Below, piece by piece: positions 1 through 12,686 of a DNA stretch of 64,000 nucleotides. The first letter of the stretch is position 1, and every line of letters begins with the position of its first letter. Both the position numbers and the translations under genes were made by a program. This DNA comes from Trogon surrucura. Lineage: Eukaryota; Chordata; Aves; Trogoniformes; Trogonidae. The DNA lies in contig CM036632.1 of NCBI GenBank assembly GCA_020746105.1, forward strand, positions 8,540,001-8,604,000. Reading direction: 5' to 3'. The notes under the pieces were generated by a model that worked only from the letters and a program-made list of their open reading frames with translations, did not search any database and was not told where the DNA came from.

Positions 1-772
1 TTGATCTAAACTCAGGGCCCCAAGACACTTGTGATTTTCTCAAAAGGATGAGGAGATCCCAGCAGCTACAGCTCTGCTTGGATTGTTCTCTTCCACCTAC
101 AAACCTGCTTCTTAGGGACTGGTGCTCTGCAGAGGGTTTGCAGATCCCAAATATTAATAGAGATTTAACAACACCATCCAGTTAACCTTTATGTTATACC
201 TGGGGGGATGCTGGTGTTCTGCCCTTGACAGTTCTCCTCACAGAAACATCTTGGTTGCTTTATAGGAGACAGCAATAAATTCAGTGACGTACTCAGCTTG
301 TACAGATCCTGGACAAAGTGTAATTTTACTGACATGCATGAAGTTACATCCAAATTAATTCACCCCAGTAAGTTAGACTTGAGCTCACTGTTTGTGTCGT
401 TGTTGCCCTTCAAAAGCATGTGCACAGTCAGCCCATAAGGACAGATTCATTGATTCCTCAAACTCAAGCCTCAAACCATGCTCCCAGGGTTAGGCAGAGC
501 AGGCCCACATGCCCAAGTTCACCTGGTGCCTCTGGAGGTTGTAAATACTGTGTTGAGGGGCTCAATATACCATCGTGACATGTCCAAACAGGCTTGGCAA
601 AGCCTCCAGCCTGCCAGAGAAAGGCAGAGAGTGCATTTCAGCTATTCCTGAACACAAGCTATAAAGAAATAGCCTCTGGGGTAAATTTGGAGCTCTTATG
701 TCATGTGGAGTAGGAACTAGTGGCCTAAAGGATCTAAATAATTTTGGTGGGAATACTCCTGAGAATCGCTGA

Positions 773-787
773 TTTTTTTTTTTTTTT
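773..787 (+). repeat. T15 homopolymer
   Basis: Fifteen consecutive T. No retroposon body is recognisable next to it. Confidence 0.8.
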
Positions 788-1728
788 AAAGGGAGGAAAG
801 AGACTGACTTTTCAGAAGCTCTTTCTGTGTTGGCAGTGAGGCAGTGTGTGCCCTTGGCTTCTTGTGATCAGTGGCACATTCAGCAGTAAGTACTCTCTTT
901 GAGTTTCATCGATATTTTCAAGGGTTGGAGAGAACTTCACTCCTTTCGAGTACCACTCAGACAAAGATGAAAAGCTTGTGAGGGTGCCAATTATATAACC
1001 TGACTGAGCTGCCTTGTCAGTGAAGAGCTTTGCAGGATGCATTCTGGCTTCACAGGATGGAAATTCAGCTTTTATTCAAGTAGTTTGATTTGGTGATTTC
1101 ACTGTTTAATCCACGTAGCCGCTGTGATCAGTCAGAAGCAAATGAAAGGGAGGTTGCTCAAATTTAATTCTAACAGGATTTTACTGTGTTCAGTACTCTG
1201 TGTCTCTCGGGTAGCATGCCAGCAAGACCATCCCAAGACAGGAGTTGATGCATGCTGCACTGGAGCCATGTGCTTACACTCCATGACAGAGCCCAAAGCT
1301 GAGAAATTGGACAGGCCCCAAGGAGGTTTCCCTCAGTGCAGTGGGCATGCCAGAGCTGGCCTGGAAGCTGCATAACCCCATTTGTGCTGAATTACATCCA
1401 GATCAGTAAAACCTGTCTCCTGGCTTATTATTGTGGGCCCTGTACCAAGTCATATATAGCCATACTGTTTCCCAGCCTAAAACGGCTTGTGTGCAGCACA
1501 CTGTGTCGCTCAGAGACGGCATTTCTCCTCTCCCTCATCTGTGGATACATGGACTGTATTAGAGTGCCCGAGATTATCAGGCCTTTGGGCTGGGGACAGT
1601 CCTTTTCTTACAGATCTGGGTGATACCCCCTATCTCACTCTTGAACATGTTCTCACTCTTGAATATGAATGCACAAAGTACTCCAGTTTAAGTAGCAGGA
1701 GGACAGAGCAGCAAAAGTGCTGCTTAAA

Positions 1729-1779
1729 AGAGAGGAAGAAAGAGAGGAAAGGAGGAAAGGAGGAAGGGAGGAAGGAAAG
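1729..1779 (+). repeat. GA-rich (GGAA/GAAA) simple repeat
   Basis: About 50 bases are almost purely purine, with repeated GGAA, GGAAG and GAAAG units. It is an imperfect microsatellite. Confidence 0.85.
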
Positions 1780-2508
1780 TAATCAGGAAAAGTATCTGAA
1801 GAAAAAACAATGCCAAGCTTATTAGCCAAGTTGCATGCAAGCTTAAAAATATATCAGTCTAGACCTGGAAATTTATGCTCAAAGCCACTAATTCAGAGTT
1901 AATTTATTATGCAGTAGATTTCCAGTTCCACTGAGCTCAATGGGATTTGTTATTCTGTTAAATAGGCTTTCTCCTCAGAGCACCTTGTTTCATTAGACCA
2001 TTTAGCAGTGGTCTGGGTGAATGAGGTGTGTAAGCACAACACAGCCACACCAGCTGCCCCTTTGTTTTGCTCACTGAAGTGCTAATTCCTCTTCCAGACA
2101 GTGAGTGAACATGTACTGCACATGCATGGGGGTATGCATGTACTGTGGCTATGGAGGCAAGGGGAGGTAGTGGGATTTCTCTTTGCTGGAAGCCAAAGAG
2201 AATCTGCAGGGAATATCACAGATCCCTCGAGAGAAGGCTTTGACTTGCTAATGGCCTCCAGGGTCTTCAGAGTTCAAAATCGGGACTATCTTCCTTGCAC
2301 TAGCAGTGTTGACAACAGGTTCTCCAAGAACCAACTAACACTTGGGATATGACAGATGTGTACAGAACTATCTATGATTAATAACATTGTTTTATATCAG
2401 GACTAAGTGGACCTGACAAAATCGAGGCCCCGAGATTCTCTCTGTTTCCTGTAAAAACCTAAGTGTCAACACAGAAAAAATAAAACACAAAGAAGGTAAA
2501 AGATCAAG

Positions 2509-2590
2509 CTCCATTTCATGGAAGTGAAACCAAGGCACAGAAGCCGCGTATCACCCTGGCAACAAACCCAAGAGTGAACTGAGTCCTGCT
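2509..2590 (-). repeat. Probable MIR-like fragment
   Basis: CTCCATTTCATGGAAGTGAAACC followed by AAGGCACAGAAGCC and, further on, GAACTGAGTCCTGCT resembles the reverse complement of a MIR core (fall in identity typical of old copies). Recognised by eye only. Confidence 0.5.
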
Positions 2591-3385
2591 TGTTCATTGA
2601 ACACCTGAATTAAACGTTTTCTCTGATGTTCCTACCCCAGTGTGCCCAAACTGCCACAAAAGGTATGCTGTTCTTCTCATTGTCTGTTTCTCTGATGAGA
2701 AAACAGATCGTTCCATTCCAGGGCTAATCAGAACATTAATTTTCTATCAACTTCTATTTTTTTAAAATGAGAGTTCTTTGCCACTCCGACCAGCGAGTTG
2801 AGAGTAAATGCTGTAACTCTTAGTCATGCATTGCGTCCATTAAGGAGATATTTTGCACCACTTCATGATATAAACTTATACTAGACAAATGACTGACCTT
2901 CATATTCCCACTTTAAAATTAAATTATGCTGATAATAATTTAATTTTCAGATATAATATTCTGATGTTTCCCGAGGAAAAAAAATATAAGCAGTTTGGGG
3001 AGCTTTTAGGTGTTCTCAGTGAAACTTCATTTATGGAGAAGAATAGAATAAACCCCACAACACTGTCAAGAAAAACAAGAAGGTCAATGTCTGAATTCCT
3101 GACAGCATCAGTAACAACAAATCTAGTGTGAAATGGCCTGAGTTTTCCCCAGATACCAATTTTGTAACTTTTATAGAAGAGAAATCTTGTTGAAAATAAA
3201 ATTAATGTACAGAACAAGGACCAAACAAATTAATAAAAGCTGTGGGACTTGAAAAGAAATGGTTTCTTTCTCTGTCACTTTCAGTCGTGTGTGTATTCAT
3301 GACTGCATATAAATCTAAATACATTCCCAAGCCTGAGGGCAATGTTGATTCAGAAACACAGAACAAAAATTAAAGAATCAATGAC

Positions 3386-3444
3386 CTGTTGAAATAAATG
3401 GCAAAACTCCCTTAACTTCAGCAGAGACAGAATTTTGCCCCAGA
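3386..3444. repeat. Old palindromic amniote repeat fragment
   Basis: TTGAAATAAATGGCAAAACT followed by CCCTTAACTTCAGCAGAGAC has the 'TTGAAGTCAATGG...TTGACTTCA' inverted-repeat signature of an old dispersed repeat common in birds, turtles and crocodilians. I cannot name the family with certainty. Confidence 0.5.
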
Positions 3445-3967
3445 TATTTGGGGAAAAGTTAACAACAGCCAGAAGGTTGTAAATTTGACCTTTGAAATTC
3501 AGTGAACAGAAGAAGGAAAATGGTCTTTGGATTGTCCATCTGTTCTGTAAAATTTTCCTAAAAATGTGTCAGACAATGCTCAAAACTTGCTTCCCTACCC
3601 CGACCTTCTCATAAAGTGGTGACACCTCTTTTTCCACTACCTCAGCTATTTAAGCTCATTACATAGATGTGTCACTCCGGAGTTTGGTGGAGTAATTACA
3701 TAGCTTCATGTGAGATAGGCCAGATAAGAATTTACTTTCAGGATGTGACAGATGACTTCACACTTACTTTGTGTTAGGAGTGTGCAGTTGGGAGATCAGT
3801 GCAGACTAGCTCATGTGGTCTGTACTTCTATGGTACCGTGTACGGCTTACTTACCTCCACGTCGAGACAACCCTGTGCTGGTTACTCTGACTCCATCTCT
3901 GAAGCTTCTCATCTTCTCACACTTACCTTGCAGCTGCAATCCTGAGATATAGGGAAGAACTATGGTC

Positions 3968-4003
3968 TCTCATTTTCAGATGGAGGCACTGAGAAAAAGG
4001 CAG
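3968..4003 (-). repeat. Possible short MIR-like fragment
   Basis: CTCATTTTCAGATGGAGGCA followed by CTGAGAAAAAGGCA matches the pattern of the reverse-complement MIR core. The match is short, so it is weak. Confidence 0.35.
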
Positions 4004-7000
4004 ACCATAATTCAACCTCTTTGATGTATTTAAACTGGTTTCAGAGCTGAGTTACAGAAAACGTATGCAATGAAGCCTGCCAAGATATCTGTTCATCTCC
4101 CTGGGTGACCCAGGAACGCCTGCATGACAATGGTGTCCTTGCAATTTATGTCTCTGTAGCTGCTCTGGGCCACACACTGAAAACCAGCCTGGATGTCACC
4201 ATCAGCTCCCCCAAAAACCCAGAAGCCTGGACAATTTCATTGATGTTTCCTGTATATATTGCTAAAGGACTGTGTCTGGAAAATGGCCTCAGAGGCCTCA
4301 GTCACTGCCTTGACTCTAAAGGCTTGACCACCCCAAGGAAGTTAGCCACAGACTGGCTGGGGTGGGAGGCTGTGAGGCTGCCTGGGAACAGCCATTCCCT
4401 TGAACCTGGGTGTGGGTTCCTGAAGTGTCCTGTGAGGATGATGCTCGTATGGCATCAGCTCCCCACAGACCCTCTATACTGCCCTCGCATTTCTAGAAGT
4501 TTTGCACCCAGTGCTGGTGGTCCAGTCTGGCCAAGCTTGTCTACTGCACCCAGCCCCTCTGGCTGACTGGGGCAGAGCAGCTGTAGCCGCAGGGCATAGC
4601 AAAGGGCTACTCCCTCTCTGCTGCATCTGGGAAAAGGAGGTGCAGCAGGTCAGGCACTGACCGTTCTAGGAGGCTGCCTGATCCTACAAATGAACCTGCT
4701 TTCTATTGGCATGAGCCCAGCTCTTCTCTCTCCTTGTTATTGTGATACAAAGCAGCAGTAACACCCAGCAGGTAGGATTTAACACCCCCAGTATAACAAC
4801 AGTCTTTAAGCAGAGTGGAAGCCACAGCGAACAAAGCCCCGGTTTAAGGTGGGATGATGCATACCTGAGACAACCCCTCCTGCCCTATTTTTTTCTGGTA
4901 TTTATGTTTCATTAGCCAGTGTTTCAGAATGACTCCGGGAGTAAATCCCTCCTGGATGAGTCCCAAGGTCACTTCCATAGCTGTGGGACAGAGAAATGCA
5001 CTGAAGCCCAGCCAGCTGATAATCTTTTGCCAATTCAATCCTTTCTTCTCTTGAACGAACTTATCCTGGAGCTAGCTAGACTGTAGGCCCCTGTTAAATA
5101 ATGATGATTATGTTCTTTTTGCTCACTGTCGACAAAGAATTATAGTCTCTCATTTAGAGCTCATTTCAAAACCATGAGATTCTGTAATTGAAAGTGGCTG
5201 AAGCTAATTTGATAACCCAGTTCTGAACACAGACGACTAACTACTTTCCCTTTGTCCTTCCAACAGTAATGGCCTTGTCAGGAAAGTCTTCTGTGCTACT
5301 TTTAAGAGGGCAATTGTGACAGAGGTTGAAAACTATTGTTCTGTGACGGGCTGCAATTTCAACATCGCCTTCAGGTTCCCAGCAAGGCCAGGGGAGTGGC
5401 AGTAGGTTCAAATGCCCTCCAGCCACATCTGCCCTCTGAAACATCCACCTAGTGCTCTTTTTCTTGGTCAACTGATGCTATTACTCTCCTCAAGATGCAG
5501 ACCTCTATCCCAGAGAGAGCCCAACACTTCCCAAGCCAATATGGATATTTGTTATGTTCCCCAGGATGGGAGGGAGAAGAGGGTCTCAGTGTTGAGATCC
5601 TGGCTGGCAGCTGCCTCAGACCCACCAGACTCTCCACCCTTGCTGACTAAAATCAGGACGTGCTGAAGGTTCCTCCTCGCTTGCAGCTGCTATCAGCTGA
5701 CTGCAGGGGAAGGCAAACTAGTGGTTAGATACAGCATGTCCCTGGCTTGTGCTTAAGAGGTGAGTAAAATTTCTACTGCACATATGGGAAGGGAAAGAAC
5801 TCTGTTTACAGCAGCGAATAGCCGTGTGTGGACAGAGTGCAGCAGGAGCACAGGCACATGTGCTGGCAAAGCACCTTCAGTTAGGAACATGCTCAGGTGA
5901 GCAGTATACCCTGGCAATGCTTCCTGCACTCAGAAAGGTCAAAGCAGCCTAAAGAGGCAATACAAGAAAAGATGGAAACTAAAGCCTAAATGCGATGCCT
6001 GTCTAGTGCTCTACCTGCTGTCTCTCAGACAGCTTTGTTCTTTTGATTAACAGCCCCGATCCCTGAACACATTTATTGGGATACAAGAGCAGTGCAAGAA
6101 GTCAATTTTACCTGTAATTCCTGGCTGTCTCCTGTTCACATCTGCGCCCAGGAGTGCAGTGGGTTCAGGAGATGAGAGTGGCTTTCCTTAAGCCTCTTTT
6201 GTAGTCATCACAGAGGGAAGCTTGCCGCAAGATGTGTATCTTCAGCATCTAAGTAAATTTTTCCTGGTGTATTTTGGATTGGGGGCCTTCCCAGTGGTAA
6301 ACAGAGAAAATGTAAATAACATGGCAGACATTTCTCTAGCCATAGCCCCGAGCTGTGCTCAGAACTGTTCTGACTGTTGTAGTAATTAGCATAAGCAAAT
6401 TGCTAAATTGTGTGCTGTGATAAAATGATGGATTACGGCAGGGAAGAAATCATTAACACATTGATTAGCAGCACATGCCTTCAAAATCACTATCTAAGCA
6501 ACTTCTGAGGATTATGGGAGCTTTGTAAATGTTACAAGTGCTGCCTTCCATAAGCAAGAATAAAGAAACACACTGAAATACCAAAGTATGAAATTTCAAC
6601 CTTAGCTATTAAAGTTGGTTCTCAAATGGTTTCTAATGTTTAGTGTAGCTGTTCATGTGGGGCTCCTGTTCTGTGTCTCTCTGTACTCCCAGGGAGAGGG
6701 CTGTTACGGTGTCTGCCTGAGGTAGGGTCTGACACTCTGAGAGCTGCTCAGGTTTCCTGGTGCATGTCCCTTTCCTTTTGTATCTCTGTCTCTGCTGCGT
6801 GAGTTTAGGCATTATTGTGTTTTAAGCATTATGGTGCAGTGGATGGTGCAATGGTCCATTCATACCAGGCAATGTATACTTCCTAGCATAGAAAAAGGGA
6901 CGTCTATATAGTTGGAGCTTGGATAGTGAATAGTACTTTTTATATATACACGTAGCTTTGCTTTGAATGTAGTGAGAATTTTGTTTTCTTATTTTTATTA

Positions 7001-10000
7001 AAAGAAATGTTTCCTTGTGCTTACATACTGAAAGGATCTCCTGCCCAAATCTATGTAGTTCACTGGCAGCATCTGCTGCTAGATATTCCCTCATGATGGC
7101 TTTAATAATCAAAGCAGCCTGTTATTGCCAAAGCTCATAGCAGTAGGCTTCACTTCTTATTCAGCACAAGTGCTCAGTAGTTTATAAAATTACTCATTTG
7201 AATGTGTTTCCTTTTATTAGGATTAGCAGGCCAATCCCATCCCTCCACCCCACATCTCCCACCTGCCTTGTTGTAAAGGAGATGTGACACACATATTGAA
7301 TATTAATACATCATAATAACAAAAACGTATGTGTCAATATTGGCTAGCTGCTGTGCAACAAGAATACAGGAGCCCTCCTCATAGCTCTGTGTCAGCACAC
7401 ATACCTAAGCCCGGAGGATTCCCAAAGTCATTATCAGGAGAACGTAAAATCGATACAACGCTGTGATTTCACTTACTGACTTGGGTACTGCCACAGTAGA
7501 GAGAATTATACCTATAGGCCTTGCTGACATGCTTGCTGCCAGAAAATATGAACACTGAAAACCACCCATAGTTGGGAGGATAAATTTGCATGCAGAATGG
7601 CAAGGTGCAGGGTCATCAGAAATTCCACCTGGGTTACAGAAATGCGCATCTCAGTCCCTCCCCACCTCTAACCAGGCTCAATGGTCCTAGCTGGTGCGGC
7701 TCAGAGAAAACCTTGCCTGAAAAAGGTCTGGTGACAACAGCTATTACAGCTCAGACCTGGGGAGGTCTCCATTTGCTCCCATGAATCCTTCTGCCTGTGT
7801 CTCCTGCCATTTCTAACACTTCCCTCCCTATGCACGCAGCATGCTCTGTGCCAGCTCCTCTCAGCTTCTACCTGTGTCTCTCCTATCAGGTGTTTGTCCA
7901 GTAGGTTTAGCTATTCTGATTATTTTACAGATCCCACAGCACACAGCCAGGTCATAAAATCTGTCTCTGGGTCTTACAGTGGACTGAATGGGCAGAAGAG
8001 AAAGATCTGAAAACGGTTTGCATTTGTTTTGCCAGAGATGAATGTCAGAATTCCTGCTGTTTCACGTCAGATTAAATCATGGATATGGAAACTAGTGACC
8101 AGTGATTTCAGGGTCTGCATCTGTAAGTGTAAGAGAGTTTCAATAAAAGGGTAATTTATTTCACTTAATTAAATCCACTGATTTGTGGTATGAATCCATT
8201 CAGTAAAAAGCCCTTTTAATAAGTAAAAGAATACCTTTCAAAATTGGAAGATTTGCAGACGTGATCTTCAGTTCCCACTTCAGTTCCTGCTGCAAGGCAG
8301 TTCTTGGAAATCAAAGACAAAGCATTCTCCAAGCAGAGTCCGTTTTATGAGTGCCTGCTGGTGTAATTAACTGCTCACTGGTTCTCTCCCAAAATCTCGC
8401 AGCTCATTGGAATTATTATTTTTTTTAACTAATTAGGCAATTTCATACATAGTTCCAAGAGCACCTGTCAGGACAGCATTACTTTTAATAACATCTTAAA
8501 ATGACAAATTCAAGATATGCCACTAGCAGTGATTATATGTAGTTAATAGATTTTCTTCTTGCTGCACTTGCTTGGCACTACATTTGTCATCGCAGTGGTC
8601 CTGTTTTGGCAATGTTCTCATCCATTCCTCATCCACTGATTTTTATATCATAACATATCTTTCACTAGCAGTATAATTTCTGTGTTACCATACAGGCAAT
8701 GTCACATACTTAACAACCCCTTCATAAACATTTACATCAGCAGCTGTCTGTATTAGACAGCAAATGTTCTTTTCTGGAAGAGTCTGCAGTTTCACCTACT
8801 ATTATGGTAAATTATCTCCCAGAAGGAGTCTCAGAAACATCCCTCACAAATTTAAGTGTCATAACTTCCACGAACAGCCTTCACCTAACCAGACATAGGA
8901 AATTGTTCTGGTTCTTCACCAGCCATAAGGAACGTGCAGGGTGCAGGCAATGCTGACGGATAACGCAGCAGCCAGCCCCTCTGCCAGATAGCCCCTCTCA
9001 GCCCAGCCACAGTAACGATCTAATACAACAAGTCCTTATTTTCCTATTTTAGTAGAAACTTCCCAGTTTTGTCTTTCTTCAGTGAGGCTGGGCCACCTGA
9101 TGTCGTTTGTGGCTGTTTGAAGAATACCTGCTATTTTGCAGTGAAACAAAGCAGTGCAGTACTTTTAAAATTTGTCTTCCACCTCCTTTGAATTAGGAAA
9201 GCTGGTTTGTTAAGATTAGACTTTTGGGTACTTGCTCAAATGGAGTTTGCCCCTAAAAGCTAGGCAAGAACAGAAACAAAGTTTGCTGCCATTAGTTGCA
9301 GAATAATGTAGATGTTGAAAATCGGAAACCCAGTGAGAACAGTTACGTTTTTCCAGTTACATTTGAGTGATTTCATTTGAGTACTTGCCCACTTTTTTTG
9401 GTACTTCATGTTGGTAGTACCCAAGAACAGTACAAGACTGTGGAGCTAAAACTGCTTCTGTGCTGTCCAGCACACTGTAACTATTTGGTATCTGTTAAAC
9501 CATGATACTTCCTTCTAGAGCCATCTAGAATTTGTTCAACTGAAGAAGAGGAAACAAAACCATGGGCAAGTCCTTTACAGTACAAAGCAATTGCTTCAGT
9601 GTTCTGCTTGGGGTTGTCTCTCACTGGAGCCTGGTAATAAAGACTACAATATGAAGACCTTATGCTATCCAGCTGGGACAAGGAGCAGGTATGATCAAGG
9701 ACGGAGGCTGCAAAAGGGCTCATGTTTTTTTTGGCCTATCTTCTCACTATTAAAAGGATATGGGGACAGTGACACGGAGCAAAGAGGGGAAGAAAAGCTG
9801 ATTTGGCAGGTCTGGGAATTAGTCCTTAGGAGGGCCAACTGAGAGAAGCTGTTCTAGGGATTCTTGGAGAAACCAGAGTGCAGGACTTCAAGTACAGAAA
9901 GAAATCATGAGGAAGAAGAAAAGAGCTGCCCGGGATGCACAAAATGGGAGGAAAGCAGTAAGGCTCACACTACTATGCACGTTTCCCCTTCCTGGGCTGT

Positions 10001-10150
10001 TTGCACCACTTCCCAGCCAGCATCTGACAGCAGCTACTTGGGAGCCAGCTAACGCCTACAGCAAAGAAAAGGATTTCAGGGCACAGCATCCTCCTGAGCA
10101 AAATGCTGTAAAATTTTGGAGTATTAAATATTATATCTGATGAAATCCTC

Positions 10151-10200
10151 ATTCCACTGAAGCCAATGCTGAAACTACCTCTGACTTCAATGGGGCAAGT
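10151..10200. repeat. Old palindromic amniote repeat fragment
   Basis: CACTGAAGCCAATGCTGAAA and CTCTGACTTCAATGGGGCA form the two imperfect inverted halves of the same TTGAAGTCAATGG-type repeat. Confidence 0.5.
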
Positions 10201-12253
10201 ATTTTTCCTGTCCCACTGCATCTCTGATCAGATCTCTGTTTCCTGTTGTCACCCATTCTATTTTTCTGAAGCTTTTCTGAGCATTTTCAGAGGAAATTAA
10301 CTGATTTCATCTCTTCTAGTTTTAACACTTCTGTAGTATAATTGTATTCTTTGTCCTAAAAGGAAACTCTGACAGTATACTTTTCAGATTTTCCATCTTG
10401 CACAGTTCATTTCTGTAAGAATCAATAAAGGTCATGCTATTTAAAAATGCACAACCTGAGCAGAGTGCAGAGAAGCCCACAGAACTGCTCAGTGTTTCCA
10501 CAGCGATGTGTGGATTTTTTTTTTTTTCATCAGCAGATGGTACGGCTGACATCTGCAAAAGCAAAGGGCACAGCTGGGTTACATCTCAGGTTATGGAAAG
10601 CAACAACATCTACTATGTGTCACCTGTTTGGACTACATAATTCATCTTTCTCTGAGAACAAAGTGCTTCCCCTATGCATAGAAAATGACTGCATATTTCA
10701 TATTTATGACAAAAGCGATGCCTGGTACCCCAGTCATAGTATTAACAACCAAGTATGACATTCATAACAAAAAGCAAGGCTAACAATCTTCAAAGAGTTT
10801 TCTACATTCTGGAATTAAAATGCTTTTCATTAAAGAAGTTAACCTAAAAGCACTAATCAGTATTTTGACAAAAAAGGTAAGACCTTTTTCCGTGGGAATG
10901 CATATATTTCAGTACTGCCCCCTTTTTGAAAGCAGTGGCGATGTTTGCATTGAGGATGTTGGCTGCTGTGGCTGGAGCACTGCAGGGGCAGCAAGGGCTG
11001 GGGGCACCAGCAAAGTGCCACCGCTGCTCTTCCTCTCCAGCTGGCTGCGGGTATGGATGGTCATTCAACCCAAATGGAGAGGAAAACAGCTTTGGGTCCT
11101 GGGGAAAGAGCTAGCAAGCAAATCCAAAGAAAACATACACTAAGTTTCCAACCACTGAGCAGAAACTGGTGAATGTTAGATCACGCTAATTATATTCTTT
11201 CTGGCTTTACTGTCCAGCATTGCTGAAAAGGGCTTTTTATAGCTCTGTTGTGATTCAATCTGTGCCAAGTGCTTCCCAGCCTGGATTCTACCCCACGTAT
11301 TCTACTTCTGTGCATTACTTCAGTGTACTAACCCAATATATGATATTATAGATAAGGGATATCTGTGGAGAAATATGTTCTTGAATGCAGAACAAACAGT
11401 TGATGCTGTCAAATGCTCTAATCTCTGCACCAGTTCTGTACATTCAGGGCAGCTGATAATGCAATTTGGTGTTTCCCTGGAAGCAGGGGGAGGGCATGCA
11501 CTTTCAGAGGAATAGATGGCACGACTCCAACAGCACCCCAAAGTTCAGTCCCAGCCCCTTATTTGTACTGCATTAAGGATACTCTGAATGTGTGCTTTCT
11601 GTCAGGGATTTTTCTGCACGCTGGTGATAATGTTGCCTTGTTCAGAGGGGTCAGCAAGAACAGTACTGAGTATTTTCCAATTAAACGGTCAGAATTACTT
11701 AGCTGAAGCCTTTTATTTAAAAAATAAAAAAGTTATTTAACATCTCAGAAAAACAAGGTCTCTTTGGCTTGATTCAGGCTTGCATTGAAAAACAAAAAGG
11801 GCAAGAGTGAGAATGGCATCCTGTCCTTGGATTAGGAAATAAACTCAAAAGTGTGGCTATGCCTTTCTCAACTATCTCTAGATTTTAATGCCTGATGTCA
11901 TAGTGCAGCACTGAGGTGCTCATGTGCTGACCATTTCTGATTTTTCGGCTGATGTATAGCATAATCTCAGCAGTACAGCACTTCACAGCTTGATGTGAAA
12001 CTGTAGGACTGTTCACAACTTTAAAGAAGGTCCAGAAAAGCCTACAAAATAGCATTGAGTTTAGATACAAGCAATAAAATATAAATAACTTGCAGTAAGG
12101 CAGTCCAATCACTGTCTTGTCATCATTTTATATATAGATAATATTAGTAACTATCAAAAGGATAATACTATACTAATAGACAATTGATATCTCTCCCCTA
12201 AATCAGAGAGGCAGTTGATACTGAGCTCATGGAGGCTACTGACAAGGAACAAC

Positions 12254-12686
12254 TGTGCTGGGTTTGGCTAGGATAAAGTTAATTTTCTTTATAGTAGCTA
12301 GTATGGGGCTGTGTTTTGGATTTATGCTGAAAACAGTGTTGATAATGCAGAGATGTTTTAGTTACTGCTGAAGAGTGCTTACTCTGCGGGAAGAAGAAGG
12401 AAAGGGGGGGACATTCGAGGTGATGATGTTTGTCTTCCCAAGTAGCTGTTACACATGATGAAGGTCGCCTTTCCTGGAGCTGGCTGAACACCTGCCTGTC
12501 GATGAGAAGTGGTGAATGAATTCCTTGTTTTGCTTTGCTTGCATGCACGGTTTTGCTTTATCTGTTTGCCTGTCTTTAGCTCAGCCCACGAGTTTTCTCA
12601 CTTCTGATTCTCTCCCCCATCCCACTCTCAGGGAGTAAGCGAGTGGCTGTGTAGGGCTTAGTTGCCGGATGGGTTAAACTATCACA
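12254..12686 (+). mobile_element. Solo LTR of an avian ERV-L-like endogenous retrovirus
   Basis: The sequence starts TGTGCTGGGTTTGGCTAGGA and carries the run through GTGTTTTGGATTTATGCTG and GTTTTAGTTACTGCTGAAGAG that I recognise from a very common bird ERV-L-type LTR. It ends in the CTTAGTTGCCGG...TTAAACTATCACA block typical of the same LTR's 3' end. TG at 12,254 and CA at 12,685-12,686 are the likely termini. No internal retroviral coding sequence lies beside it, so it is a solo LTR left by recombination. A clean target-site duplication is not visible, and the exact right edge is uncertain by a few bases. Confidence 0.85.

Larger units (their letters stand above)
1..12253. other. Intergenic, no gene recognised
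   Basis: Apart from the listed small repeats I see nothing with coding character. Open frames are short and occur on both strands at a rate expected by chance. The longest is 153 codons at 4,105-4,566, counted from a GTG, with no recognisable domain. Confidence 0.6.

Noticed and set aside
4105-4566. 153-codon open frame on the + strand
   Set aside because: Begins at a GTG, has no recognised domain, and shows no splice or promoter context.
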